A stretch of DNA of 64,000 bases. Source: Tretioscincus oriximinensis (Eukaryota > Chordata > Lepidosauria > Squamata > Gymnophthalmidae). This document shows positions 1 through 9,779 of the stretch, in pieces. The notes under the pieces are model-generated. The model had not been told where the DNA came from, searched no databases, and saw only the letters and a list, made by a program, of their open reading frames with translations. A program made the translations under genes and the position numbers. Numbering within the stretch: the stretch's first letter is position 1; each line of letters begins with the position of its first letter. The stretch covers positions 253,797-317,796 of the forward strand of contig JAJVDF010000662.1 of assembly GCA_022410635.1 (NCBI GenBank), read 5' to 3'.

Positions 1-925
1 AATCCCCAGCATTCTTTGTAAGCCTTCCTACAATTCCCAAGTATTTTCTGCAAGCAAAGAGCCAACGAACATTTATATGTCATGCCGAACTGTTGTGTGA
101 TTTGTCAAGTGCACTTTGCTGAATGAAGCTTTCTTTTGGATTTTACAAAATACCTGCTGTTGAATTGCACAAACTGTGTTGGCTAGAAATTCTGCGACAG
201 CAGGCCTTTTTAGAGCGGGGATCACTGTACATGTGTGACCTTGTGGGGCAGTTTGAAGGTGATGTTTCTAACAACTTGATAGAAATCGTGTGTGGGGATG
301 TGACCTAAGATACTAAAAAATATGCTGTTGAAAGTTCAAAACTCAGAATGCCTGCAAGTTTGGAAAGCTTAAAGGTCAGTTTACATAACAATCTCAATGA
401 AGAGAAATGACAAAATATGTCAAAACTGTTAAACAACTGGGCTCATTCCATACACTAGCAAGTTTGTGTTCAAAATCTTGCAAGCTAAAAAAACTACGAT
501 CATGGCTCTGATCCCAACATTTTCTGGAAAATTCAGAGGGAAGAAATGGAAGCAGTGACCAATTTTATTTTCTTGGGTTCAAAAGCTGCAGATAGAAACT
601 GCAGGCATGAAGTCATGCTTTTCCTTTGGAAGAGCAGCTATGGCAAAACTGGTCAGAACAGTAAAAAGCGAGATCATTTTGCCAACAAATGTCTGTATAG
701 GATTAATTTCCTTCCATTAAATAATAGCCATGAGACTCAAACTTAAAGTTTAGTTTTTAACTTTTAAATGTATTTGTTTAAAACTGTTCAAATAAACATT
801 TCCAGAGTAAGTGTAAATTTGACATTCAGTATATCTTCAATGTTTTTCCTTAATCTCTTCCAAAACAGATTTATTTTAGAACAGCCACACAAGTGAAACA
901 TGCCTTTCTGTGTAGTTTTCCCCCA

Positions 926-1113
926 CAGGTGACACCACGTTAAAAAGAAGTCTGATGTAACAAAACTTGCGGTATAACAAACAGATCTGAAAGTCTCAGC
1001 TGAATGCCCAAAAGAGTAATTTTGGTTACAATTGGTTTTGTTATAACAAAAATCCATTATAACAAACGAATTCACCCGACCTCTTGTCATTTGTTATAAC
1101 AAAGTTTCACCTG
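926..1113. mobile_element. Non-autonomous Tigger/pogo-like MITE (TTGTTATAAC family), copy 1
   Basis: The right end reads TTATAACAAAGTTTCACCTG followed by TA. The left end reads CAGGTGACACCACG, an imperfect inverted copy of the right end. Several TATAACAAA blocks lie inside. A second copy at 26831-27197 shares the internal and right-end sequence. Inverted ends starting CAGG(T/C) next to TA, together with TTATAAC-rich termini, suggest a pogo/Tigger-like origin. There is no transposase reading frame. The left boundary is less certain than the right. Confidence 0.6.
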
Positions 1114-1500
1114 TATTTAGTTTCTTATTAATAGTGATTAACTTACCGGTGTTAAATACTATCTGCAGACGAACTTTAGTTTTGTGTCCTTAATTTTTAT
1201 ACTTATAGCCCATTTTAACAGAATACCTTATATTTCTGATAAAAGAGCTGTATAATCAAAGCTATTATTTTTTCCAGTACCAAGAAATCGTCACTTTCAA
1301 ATTGTGGTGTGAAGAAGAATTCTGAGAATCACTTAAACCAATTAAATGATGACTCCTCATTGGAAGAACTGGTTTTAATCCTGCTTTTCTCAACCTGAAG
1401 GGAATAAAAGCACGTTCTATAACCTTGATCTTCTCTTCATCATAGACATCTAGTGATGTAGGTGGGACTGAAACAGCTCCAAAGAACTATGGCCAGCCCA

Positions 1501-1640
1501 AGAAGAAGAACTGGGTTCTTATACCCCGCTTTTCCCACCTTTCAAAGGGACTCAAAGCGGCTTACAAGGGTATTTTGCCCAAAGGCTCACATTCTATCTT
1601 CCCCACCAGGCTCTGGTGGTTCCCATGTATCTACTTGCAT
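1501..1640 (-). mobile_element. Sauria-type SINE, 3' portion
   Basis: Reverse-oriented tail of the SINE family. The GAAGAAGAACTGGGTTCTTATA end is followed by the reverse complement of the GAGTCCCTTTGAAAG and AAGCCGCTTTGAGT core, then of the GGGGAAGATAGAATGTGAGCC block. Sequence beyond 1640 is degraded and no clear tRNA head remains. Confidence 0.75.
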
Positions 1641-3423
1641 TCAGTCATCTTCATAGAAGAATGCAGAATCAATTCAGGAGACTTTGGGACAGGAGTCTGA
1701 AATTCTAATCATTAGACCATAAGAGAAGCTACTGAATCTTTAGCTCATACTTTTGGCTATATAATGAGAAAACAGGACACAATAGGAAAAATCCTGATAC
1801 TGGGAAAAATTAAAGGCAAAAAGTAAAGAGGATGCTCAAGGACGAGATCGATAACATTATGGAAGTAAACAAAATGGGTTTCGGCCAACACTGTGATATA
1901 GTAGAGGTGCCTGTCATTCAGAAACATGTTATTAAAATTGCATTATACAAGATCACTTTTAGTTGCTAAACTCATTATTTTTCTTCCTGTAATTAATAAT
2001 GCAAGGCCAAGTTACAGCATGTGTACTATGTTGACATTTGATAATGAAGATAAATATTGTAGACTGTCTTTCACATTGTATTCATGAACTGATTTCTTTT
2101 TCATGCATCTTTTCACCTCTTGAGAACTAAGCATGATGGTGGGAATGGCAAACTCTGTCTGCATAACTATCAAGAAAACCCCCACAGATATGACCGTTTA
2201 GTTATTAACATTAGTATTTTTACTCTTACCTATTTTTTGCAGTTTATGCTGCCTGCAGACTCTGTTCATTCTCACTAATCACAACCCAGTTCAACATCAT
2301 GATGAATTAGAGCAGAAAATATCTCACAAAATAATGGCCAGACGTTTCAGTTCAGAAATGCCAGTATAAAAATATCCTAATGTTTCCTTGGTTATATACA
2401 CAAACGTACACCCATGCCCACATATAAGTGGGTGTTAAGTGAGCCCTGGCCAACCTGCTTTCTCTAGAACAGCTGGAAAGAAAGAAAAGGCAGACTTGGA
2501 AACATATAGTTCCCACCTCAAATCCTGGATAGAACTTTCATAGGTGTGAAAGAGTGTTCCCCCTTCCTCAGCAGTCATTGGAAGCTGAACCTGGTTAAAC
2601 ATCCTCTATCCCTGATTTCAGGTGGGAACCCTACTCAAGTGAGAAAGATAAAGCAACAATTTCCCAAGATGACCACAAAGTTTCAAAAACTGATGTTATG
2701 TAGGCCTTCTTCACTTTACACAATATTTAATTGGAACTGGTTGTTGGATTAAGAAACAACTGCTAAATCCTCACACTTCATACATGATCGTGTTTAGGCT
2801 TTGCAACACATTGCCTAAATGACGTCCTTGTTAAGAAATTGGAAAAGTGAACAGATTTAGCCACTAAGTCACCAGACCTTTTGTTTTAAACCTTCTTCAG
2901 TTCATGTGGTACAGCCCAGAGGAAAAATGGATTAAACAACCTTCTTTAGGACTTAAGGTTTAAAAGGACCAGACCACAAAAGTCAAACGCCTTTCTGGAA
3001 TCAGCCTTATTCCAAATTATATCTTGGAATAGGGACTTAGTGTCTATACAGAGTATACTGTTTACACTTTAGCATGAACTAGCAGTTCATATTCCGAGAT
3101 ATAGACCAGAGTAAGTGCAGAAAGGACCTCCCCTTTACAGAAACAACCTTTAACTATTGTATCATATCCAATTATTATTTGAGATTCCTTTACACACAAA
3201 CATTATCCATTTGTAATGTGATGTGTAAGTATGGGGTATTTCATCATAAAACCCCAAATTTCTATTATTGCTAATTATAGATAAAAATTGAAATCATACA
3301 ACATTGTAAATTTGTAATATTGTGTAGACAATGATGGGTTATTTTGCAATATTATGGCTGAGAAGTGGGACTTAGTGATGCATCAGGGGAACGCTGATCA
3401 AGATCCATTAAAAATTCAAACTA

Positions 3424-3767
3424 CAGTGGTACCTCGGTTCCCGAACACAATTCGTTCCGGCAGGACGGTCGAGAACCAATTTGTTCGGGAACCAAAGCAA
3501 GGCGCGCCAGGCCGAAAAAACGTGCCTTGATGACATCAGCAAGGCGCGCCGGGCCGAAAAAACACGCTTTTATGACCTCAGCAAGGCGCGCCGGGCCGAA
3601 AAAGCGCGCTTTGATGACCTCAGCAAGGCGCGCCGGGCCGAAAGAACGCCGGAGGAAGTTCGAGTTCCAAATCGGTGTTCGGATTCCAGGACAAAAGTTT
3701 CTGGAATCTGCCGGTCGAACACAGATTTGGTCGACTTTCAAGGCGTTCGAGAACCGAGGTACCACTG
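3424..3767. mobile_element. GC-rich MITE with 17-bp perfect terminal inverted repeats and TA duplication
   Basis: The element begins CAGTGGTACCTCGGTTC and ends with its exact reverse complement GAACCGAGGTACCACTG. It is flanked by TA on both sides (3422-3423 and 3768-3769). Inside are about four head-to-tail 42-bp units (3496-3664), each starting AGCAAGGCGCGCC, which are very GC- and CpG-rich compared with the flanks. No transposase is present. The CAGTGGTACCTCGGTT type of end is typical of mariner/Tigger-derived non-autonomous elements. Because 42 is a multiple of three, the repeats create spurious open frames on both strands. Confidence 0.85.
3496..3664. repeat. 42-bp tandem repeat, about four units, inside the MITE
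   Basis: Units start at 3496, 3538, 3580 and 3622, and each contains AGCAAGGCGCGCC(A/G)GGCCGAA. The first three are full length and the fourth diverges after about 25 bases. Each unit contains the 8-bp palindrome GGCGCGCC. Confidence 0.9.
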
Positions 3768-3909
3768 TACTAGGAAGACAGAAACCTGGAAAACTGAGCA
3801 TTACTTCAACATTAAGGCTATTCCACATTAATGTGCTGCAGCAGAATAGCTACCCCATGTATGGATAAACTACCGAGGAATCACGTTCTTACAGTAGAAG
3901 AAGAACTGG

Positions 3910-4190
3910 GCACGGATAGCTCAGTCGCTTAGGAATTCGTCTCTGGCCTGGAAGATCGGGTTTTGAAGCCATGTGTGGGACGTGGGGAGGGATGAGCACC
4001 TTCCACTAGCCTGTAGCTCTAGCCAACCCAGCTATTCGAAAGCATGAATTGCAAGAAACATGGAAGATACATGGGAATCACCATAACCTGGTGGGGAAGG
4101 TTGAATGTCAACCTTCGGGCAAAAATACCCTTGTAAGCCGCTTTGAGTCCCTTTGAAAGGTGAGAAAAGCTTTCTTATATCCCGCTTTTT
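3910..4190 (+). mobile_element. Sauria-type SINE, near full length
   Basis: The tRNA-like head runs from GCACGGATAGCTCAGTCGC (box A-like, about 3917-3929) to GGGTTTTGAAGCC (box B-like, about 3958-3970). It is followed by the family body (GGGACGTGGGGAGGG, then CTAGCCTGTAGCTCTAG). The tail has AAGCCGCTTTGAGTCCC and a diverged GAGAAAAGC end, and it abuts an oppositely oriented LINE 3' end at 4194. The tRNA head and Bov-B-like tail are what is known of Sauria SINEs. Confidence 0.85.
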
Positions 4191-4193
4191 CTC

Positions 4194-4345
4194 ACATAAG
4201 AACATAAGAACATAAGAAGAGCCATACTGGATCAGGCCACAGCCCATCGAGTCCAGCATTCTGTGTCACACAGAGGCCCACCAGATGCACCTGGGCAGTC
4301 CGAACAGAGGAAAGCAAAATATGCACCTGTTCATGACTCCCTGCA
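4194..4345 (-). mobile_element. CR1/L2-like LINE 3' end (TTCTTATG type), 5'-truncated
   Basis: On the minus strand this ends in the TTCTTATGTTCTTATG repeat, preceded by sequence matching the 3' end of the longer LINE copy at 7727-8602 (TGCATCTGGTGGGCCTCTGTG). Severe 5' truncation is typical of target-primed insertion. Confidence 0.85.
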
Positions 4346-4509
4346 AATGGTATTTCAGACCATTTCAGTCTGAGATTCTTAATGGACCATTTTTTTCCCA
4401 TTTCAACCCAAGTCATACATGGTTATTTTCTATTTTGAAATGTTTAGATTTGTGCACACCTCTATTTTAAAGGGCTAAAGAAGAGTGTCCTCAGAGTAAA
4501 GAGACTTTA

Positions 4510-4625
4510 GAATCATAGATTCATAGAGTTGGAAGGGACCTCCAGGGCCATCGAGTCCAACCCACTGCTCAATGCAGGATTTAGACATCCGTCGTTGCAA
4601 TTCGGNGAGAAGCCTCCACAGATCT
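4510..4625 (-). mobile_element. CR1 LINE 3' end (ATTCTATGA type)
   Basis: Read on the minus strand it ends GGAGGTCCCTTCCAACTCT, then a variant of the ATTCTATGATTCTA terminal repeat typical of CR1. The copy is old. One ambiguous base (4606) lies within it. Confidence 0.75.
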
Positions 4626-5327
4626 CAGGCCTCATACTTATNGTGGGCTACATCTCAGAATAAGGAACCTGCCATCTATATGATAGTATAAATTATGGCA
4701 GGTGCTGAATGGGGTGCGCCATATTTTATACTAGCATATAGCTGGCCAAGTCTGTACTGAGATATATAACTCAGAATAAGGGTCAGTGGGATAGGGCTTC
4801 AGAGTTCTCTTTTCACTACATTTCTCACAGAAGCTTTTAGCCTCTTTAAGTAAAATGGAGAAGTTTATTTGTGACTGAAGTAACAGCTATTGTCTGATGA
4901 TGACAGTTATAAATTCAAAGAAGTAGCCATGTTATTCTGGCTTCAGAATATCTAATAAGGAAATCTCATAGCACCTTAGTGATTAACAAGAAAAAAAGAT
5001 GGGCAGCATGAGCTTTTATAGAAAGCTGACTTATCTATGAAAGATCACACTGTCCATATTTCTTCTTGTTATTCTAAGATGTTGCAAGACACACTAGGTA
5101 AAGCAATGCTGCATTCATGCAGGCTGTTTCTGCCTATCCTCACATACAGCATATGAGGCTTAATCTCAGTGTGAGTTGTATGAACTGCTCACAACACAGC
5201 CTGAGCCAAAAAGAACCCATTTAATTTTGTTTCTTTATATATTTACAGTAATTGAAAGTCTCTGAGGTGGCTGTACATACCAATTAACTCATAGATTAGA
5301 ATTAATTTTTAAAATAAATTAAAGGGA

Positions 5328-5585
5328 CTCAAAGCGGCTTACAAGGATATATTTTGCCCGAAGGCTGACATTCTGTCTTCCCCACCAGGCACTGGTAGTT
5401 CCTATGTATCTACTTGCAGTCAGTTGCAATTTCTTGCAATTCCTGCTTTCGAATAGCTGGGCTGGCCAGAGCTACAGGCTAGTGGAAGGTGCTCACCCCT
5501 CCCCACGTCCCACACAGGGCTTCAAAACCCGATCTTCCAGGCGAGAGACGAATTCCTTAGCGACTGACCTATCCATGCATCTCTA
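5328..5585 (-). mobile_element. Sauria-type SINE, reverse orientation
   Basis: Reverse copy with the tail core AAAGGGACTCAAAGCGGCTT, the central GAATAGCTGGGCTGGCCAGAG block, and the tRNA-derived head (reverse complement of a box B-like GGGTTTTGAAGCC and of GGATAGGTCAGTCGC). The microsatellite tail is missing; an AAATTAAAG stretch sits where it should be. Confidence 0.85.
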
Positions 5586-5834
5586 ATTTATTTGGAGATG
5601 TACATCTCCAAATGAATTAGAATGATAAAACTATTCTGTAGCTAACCTATGAGAACTGTGTCAGTACAGGTCAATGAGGTTCTGTCACAACGCTGACACT
5701 AGTCCTGGAGTCCGTAGCTGTTCTTCGGAGCTGAAGAATGACCTTAATCCGTTTTGCTTCTGAACTAAGCCCCATTTTTAGAGGATTAAAATGAACTGGA
5801 GAAGATTTAATCCAAAAGTGTGGAAAGTGCCTCT

Positions 5835-5992
5835 GGTCAAAGCTTATGCCCTGTCTCCACTGAGTCTTATTCTGGGTACAGAGCTTGGCCATTCACATGC
5901 CAGTGTAGACTATGGCAGGCCCCATTCGGGGCCTGCCATAGTCTATACTAGCATGTGGATGGCAGGTTCCTATTCTGAGACACAGCCTTGAA
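5835..5992. mobile_element. Short palindromic MITE with strong central hairpin
   Basis: The outer parts contain CTGTCTCCACTGAGTCTTATTCTG and its approximate inverse near CCTATTCTGAGACACAG. The centre is a perfect hairpin with 18-bp arms (5906-5923 and 5928-5945, TAGACTATGGCAGGCCCC) and a 4-base loop. Related copies lie at about 3001, 4620, 6638, 8937, 24370 and 48875. There is no coding capacity. Confidence 0.7.
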
Positions 5993-6009
5993 TTAAAAGC
6001 TCAGTGAAC

Positions 6010-6620
6010 TCAGGAACCCCCCGTTTCCCTGAGCAACCTAATAAGCCAGCTAGCAGGATTTAGCGAACCGCCTCACACGGGCCCTTTCCCCACGCAAGAG
6101 CCGAGATAGGGAAGGGCCCCAAACCCCAAGCTGAGGCGTCCACAGACTGCAAAGGCCCTGAGGAGGCCCGGAGGAGGCCCAAAGCCAAGCCGGTCCCCTC
6201 ACAATTCCCTTCAGAAGCCCCTCGCTCACCCGGCTGTCATCACCACGTTGTAAATGACCAAGTAGGCCGTGGCTAAAGCGCCGGGGCCTTTCCTACGCCG
6301 AGATCCGGCGGGCGTCGGCTGGCTGCTGCTGCTGCTGGCTCCGTAGCCATTATCTGTGCGGCGGCTGGAGCTGCTGCTGCAACTGCTACTCCTAGAAGAA
6401 GCGGCGGCGGCTGCTGCTGCCGCCATAGTCTTTCCCCCAATCGTTCTTCCTCCTCGCCTCTTTCCTGCCTTCAGGTAGCAGCAGCAGCAGCAGCCGGTAG
6501 AGGAGGCAGAGATGGCGCCGCCCAACCCAGCACGGAGCAGCGTAAAGGGGCCGCGCCGAAGGCAAACCCCGCCCCGCCTTCGCCTCTCCTCAGGCGGGTG
6601 CTTCGCTGAAGCCAGATTAA
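6010..6620. promoter_or_regulatory. HACD2: CpG-rich HACD2 promoter and 5' end region
   Basis: Roughly 600 bases dense in C, G and CpG, in sharp contrast to the AT-rich flanks. It spans HACD2 exon 1 and the sequence immediately 5' of it (6427-6620 on the minus strand), which is inferred to contain the 5' UTR and core promoter. I cannot place the transcription start. Trinucleotide CAG/CTG runs (6323-6337, 6477-6494) lie inside. Such CpG islands often fire in both directions, but no plus-strand transcript is demonstrated. Confidence 0.6.
6230..6426 (-). CDS. HACD2: HACD2 coding exon 1 (very-long-chain 3-hydroxyacyl-CoA dehydratase 2), partial gene
   Basis: HACD2 is an endoplasmic-reticulum membrane enzyme that removes water from 3-hydroxyacyl-CoA, the third step of very-long-chain fatty acid elongation. 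This exon gives the first 65 residues plus two bases. The C-terminal part reads GPGALATAYLVIYNVVMTA, which matches the conserved start of the first membrane segment in vertebrate HACD2 as I recall it; the catalytic residues lie in later exons outside the window. The start ATG (6426-6424) has A at -3 and G at +4, a strong context. The exon ends ACAGCCGG|GTGAGCG. The N-terminal cytosolic tail is unusual: a run of Ala, then Ser-rich stretches encoded by GCA/AGC repeats, then basic residues (SRRRKGPG). N-terminal tails in this family vary a lot, so the identification rests on the 19-residue match and on synteny next to MYLK. Confidence 0.9.
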
Positions 6621-6637
6621 GAGGCCCTCAGGCTGCA

Positions 6638-6910
6638 TCCAGACGGAGGTTTATTCTGGGTAACATCCAGGGACATCCTGGCCATCCGCACACCAGTGTA
6701 GGCTATGGCAGCCTAGGCTGACCAGGTGACCCCTTTCGGGGTGTGTATGGAAACCCAGTTTTGGGGAGCCACCCGGTGGGGCGGTGTAATACCAGCAAAG
6801 GACGGAGGGCCTACACTGTCACCTCATTTATATCTTGGAACAGGGGCCTGCCATAGTCTACACTGGCATGTAGATGGCTGGGCCCTGTTATTCCAGTGTA
6901 GCAATTAGTA
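6638..6910. mobile_element. Palindromic MITE interrupted by a second MITE
   Basis: The outer sequence belongs to the 5835-5992 family (GTGTAGGCTATGGCAG on the left; GGGGCCTGCCATAGTCTACACTGGCATGTAGATGGC on the right). It is split from about 6714 by TAGGCTGACCAGGTGACCCC, the end of the family found at 31075, 46999 and 58904. The inner element's right edge is unclear (about 6795). This lies directly upstream of HACD2. Confidence 0.55.
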
Positions 6911-7261
6911 GAGCAAGTTAAGTCAATACAGGTGTAAACTATTTTATTAATGTCTTTCTCTTCTTAGCTCTGAATGGGTATAATTGGAGGAGGATCTCAA
7001 AGGAAGGAACTGTTTTGAAGACACTAATTTAATTTTGTCTGATAAAACTTAATGTGGTGTGTTCATCTATTGGCTCCTAGAAGCAAAGAAGTTGTTGTTA
7101 TTTCACACGAACTAAGCACATTGTATATTAGATAGTATTCGTATGATCCATAAATGTTCTCTTTTATTTACAGATCTTTAGATAGTTTTGATTAACTGCT
7201 TTTCTAAAGCAATTTGTATCAGAAATACCTCAGAGAATATTATGATGCCAGTAACCAGAAG

Positions 7262-7361
7262 ACGAAGGAGAAGGAGAAGAGGAAGAAAAGAAGAAGAAAA
7301 GAAGAAGAAGAAAAGAAGAAGAGAAGAGAAAAAGAAGAAAAGAAGAAGAAAAGAAGAAGTG
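7262..7361 (+). repeat. GAA/GGA-rich purine microsatellite (SINE tail expansion)
   Basis: About 100 bases of almost pure A and G (AAGAAGAAG, GAGAAGAGG variants) directly attached to the reverse-oriented SINE at 7362. Read from the SINE it is an expanded and interrupted TTC tail. The Lys/Arg/Glu-rich open frames here are artefacts of the repeat. Confidence 0.9.
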
Positions 7362-7655
7362 GGGTCTTATATCCCGCTTTTTCTCATCTTTCAAAGGGAC
7401 TCAAAGCGGCTTACAAGGGTATTTTGCCCGAAGGCTCACATTCTATCTTCCCTACCAGGCTGTGGTGGTTGCATCTACTTGCAGTCAGTTGCAATTTCTT
7501 GCAATTCATGCTTTCGAATAGCTGGGTTGGCTAGAGCTACAGGCTAGTGGAAGGTGCTCACCCCTTCCCACGTCCCACACAGGGCTTCAAAACCCCATCG
7601 CCCAGCTGAGAGACGAATTCCTAAGCGACTGAGCTATCCGTGCCTGCTATCCGTG
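7362..7655 (-). mobile_element. Sauria-type SINE, full length, reverse
   Basis: The complete family layout is visible in reverse: tail end (TATATCCCGCTTTTTCTC), core, body, and tRNA-derived head (GAATTCCTAAGCGACTGAGCTATCCGTGCC). It ends at a short duplication of GCTATCCGTGCCTG. Confidence 0.9.
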
Positions 7656-7726
7656 CCTGTACGCAGGTACAGTCCAGAATAAGGCTCAGTGGAGACAGGA
7701 CCTTTGTCTTACTTGTTACCAAGCAA

Positions 7727-8602
7727 AGAACCCCAACTGCTCCTACCACCTGATGGGAACCAAGCTTTCTGTGACCGAGCAAGAAAAGGATCTTGGGGTG
7801 TTGGTGGACAATTCAATGAAAATGTCAACCCAGTGTGCAGCAGCAGCAGCAAAAAGCAAATTCCATGTTGGGGATCATTAAGAAAGGAATCGAAAACAAG
7901 TCAGCAAATGTTGTTTTGCCTCTTTATAAATCTGTGGTGAGGCCACATTTGGAATACTGTGTTCAATTCTGGTTACCACATCTCAAGAGGGATATTGTTG
8001 AACTAGAGAAAGTGCAGAAAAGGGCAACAAAAATGATCAAGGGTCCGGAGCACCTCCCTTACGAAGTCAGGCTGCAACGTCTGGGCCTCTTCAGCCTTGA
8101 ACACTGATGTTTGAGAGGTTATCTGATTGAAGTGTACAAAATCATGCATGGGATGGACAGGGTGAATAGGGAAAAATATTCTCTCTTTCACACAACACAA
8201 GGACCAGAGGGCACTCCTTAAAACTGTTGGGTAGAAAAGTGAGAACAGACAAAGGAAATAATTTTTTCACCCAGAGGGTCATCGGCCTGTGGAATTTACT
8301 TCCTGAAGAGGTAGTGGTAGCTAACAGCTTGGATAGTTTCAAGACAGGAGTAGACAGGTTTATGAACACCAAGGGTATAAATGGATACTAGGATGGATGT
8401 CTGGATGTTGCCTCCGGGATGGAGCAACAGGCAGGACTCTTGAAATACCATTTGCAGGGAGTCACGAACAGGAGCAGCATATTTTGCTTTCCTCTGTTCG
8501 GACTGCCCAGGTGCATCTGGTGGGCCTCTGTGTGACACAGAATGCTGAACTTGATGGGCTGTGGCCTGGTCCAGTATGGATCTTCTTATGTTCTTATGTT
8601 CT
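7727..8602 (+). mobile_element. CR1/L2-like LINE, 5'-truncated, C-terminal part of ORF2 and 3' end
   Basis: Translating the plus strand gives the usual tail of a CR1/L2-group polyprotein: a KSVVRPHLEYCVQFW block and a QRVIGLWNLLPEEVV-like block. The frame is broken by a stop near 8104 and by shifts, so this is a dead copy. It ends in TTCTTATGTTCTTATGTTCT, the 3' repeat that also marks the copies at 4194 and 63918. The catalytic half of the reverse transcriptase is absent. Confidence 0.85.
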
Positions 8603-8936
8603 AAGATGCCCAACATTCCAAACATTTAAACTTAAGCCCTCTAAACTGGTAAACAAGCAGCACAGTCATTTACTGGGCCGTAATTAAAGCTTGACTATTT
8701 CCTGTTGGGGTTATCGTCCCTGACACCCCCATTCTAAGATATGTCCTGTTACAGTTCAGTGTGGAAAAGGCCTACAAGATAGTCACCCCTTGAAAGTACT
8801 GCAGATACGTTCATAGATTGAAACTGCATCCAGACATGTGAAAAAAGCACTTCAAAAGCGATTGGCTGTTCTTATCCCAGCTGTAGTCCCCACTAAAAGC
8901 CATTGACATGGCATTTTCTGGCATTTAATTTAGGTC

Positions 8937-9090
8937 CTGTCCACACAGAGCATTATCCTGGCTCACATCTGGGGACAGAGCTTGGCCATCCACATGCCAG
9001 TACAGACTTTTGGGGCCTGCCATAGTCTACACCAGCATATGATTGGCAAGCCCAGGATGAGGCTCCGTGTGGATGCAGCCATAGGTTAGA
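8937..9090. mobile_element. Palindromic MITE copy (GGCCTGCCATAGTCTA family)
   Basis: Contains GTCCACACAGAGCATTATCCTGG and near-inverse CAGGATGAGGCTCCGTGTGGA ends, with GGGGCCTGCCATAGTCTACACCAGCA inside. It is the same family as 5835-5992, with one half of the central hairpin shortened. Confidence 0.65.
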
Positions 9091-9117
9091 GGATGTAGTG
9101 TGTAAAAGTTGGATTAA

Positions 9118-9225
9118 AGCCTGGTGGGGAAGATAGAATGTAAGCCTTCGGCCCCAAAATACCCTTGTAAGCCGCTTTGAGTCCCTTTGAAAGCTGAAAA
9201 AAGTGGGGTATAAGAACAGAGTTCT
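9118..9225 (+). mobile_element. Sauria-type SINE, 3' tail only
   Basis: GCCTGGTGGGGAAGATAGAATG followed by the CCCTTGTAAGCCGCTTTGAG core and a GGGGTATAAGAAC end. The head and body are missing. Confidence 0.8.
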
Positions 9226-9529
9226 TCTCTCCTCAGTCCCTTCTTCAGGTGCTTTCATTGTTTTTAGTGTGTTTTATGTTTTGTGTCAAAAACACTTGGA
9301 TAAGGTGAGCCCTTTTTGTTACTGTTTGACTTTTGACAAAGTTCTTTAATCAAAGGCTGTTAAATAAATGCATCAGTCATGGATTAAGTGGACAAATCCT
9401 TAAAAGTTTGGGAAATTGCTAAAAGACAGAAACAGGGTACTAATTAGTGGATAGTTCTCAAGGTAAAAAGAGATTATGTTCCACAAGGTTTGGTACTACT
9501 CTGTTCACAATACGTCGATTTTGTACTTT

Positions 9530-9600
9530 TTCTTTTATTGTTGGCTGTCCTGAGACCTTTGGGTGTAGAGCAGGGTTTATAAATAAACAAACAAACAGCT
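9530..9600 (+). repeat. Tail of another SINE/LINE family (GCCCTGAG...GGGTATAAATAAA type)
   Basis: TTATTGTTGGCTGTCCTGAGACC, then TTTATAAATAAACAAACAAAC. A similar tail is at 45593-45662, with weaker ones near 20535, 27777 and 32210. The parent family is not certain. Confidence 0.5.
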
Positions 9601-9779
9601 GATAAAAGTACCAATTTCTGTAACAGTCCAGGAAAAAAATTTGGAGTGTCAACCCAGTGCATAATAACAGAGTGTTTTTTTTAAAAAAAAGACAAATTCA
9701 ATGCAACGTGTAATTAGGAAGGAAACTGAAAATAAACCAGGAAGTGTCTTTTGCGGTTTTTTCATATTTTTGTTTTACG

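Larger units (their letters stand above)
1..6229 (-). other. HACD2: HACD2 intron 1 (3' part beyond window)
   Basis: This is the stretch downstream of the HACD2 exon 1 donor on the minus strand, so it is inferred to be the beginning of the first HACD2 intron. I see no coding exon in it. It holds SINE copies (1501, 3910, 5328), a Tigger-like MITE (926-1113), a GC-rich MITE with 42-bp repeats (3424-3767), LINE and CR1 3' ends (4194, 4510), and palindromic MITEs (about 3001, 4620 and 5835). Roughly 120-420 resembles the repeats at 22.6-23.2 and 50.8-51.1 kb. The remaining sequence, for example 1740-3000, is AT-rich with nothing I recognise. Confidence 0.7.

Noticed and set aside
3496..3664. Regular 42-bp repeats, as a CRISPR array
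   Set aside because: The units are contiguous without unique spacers, inside a transposon in a vertebrate intron. No CRISPR array is present anywhere in the window.
3421..3868. Open frames of 113-135 codons with repeated KARRAEK or FGPARLA motifs, as a possible repeat protein
   Set aside because: They are produced by the 42-bp tandem units of a MITE with perfect inverted ends and TA duplication, and are open on both strands.
3910..3970. tRNA gene-like sequence with box A and box B (also at 10135 and 51240)
   Set aside because: It is the tRNA-derived head of a SINE: no complete cloverleaf, and the same SINE body and tail follow each time.
6512..6721. Plus-strand ATG and 69-codon frame at the HACD2 CpG region, as a divergent gene
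   Set aside because: It runs into a palindromic MITE at about 6638 and matches no protein. It is more likely chance in GC-rich DNA.
7188..7547. Arg/Lys/Glu-rich open frames, as a possible basic protein
   Set aside because: The charged part is a GAA/GGA microsatellite and the rest is reverse SINE sequence.
7835..8107. 90-codon frame with a protein-like PHLEY motif, as a host gene
   Set aside because: It is the C-terminal part of a LINE polyprotein, broken by stops and followed by the LINE 3' repeat.
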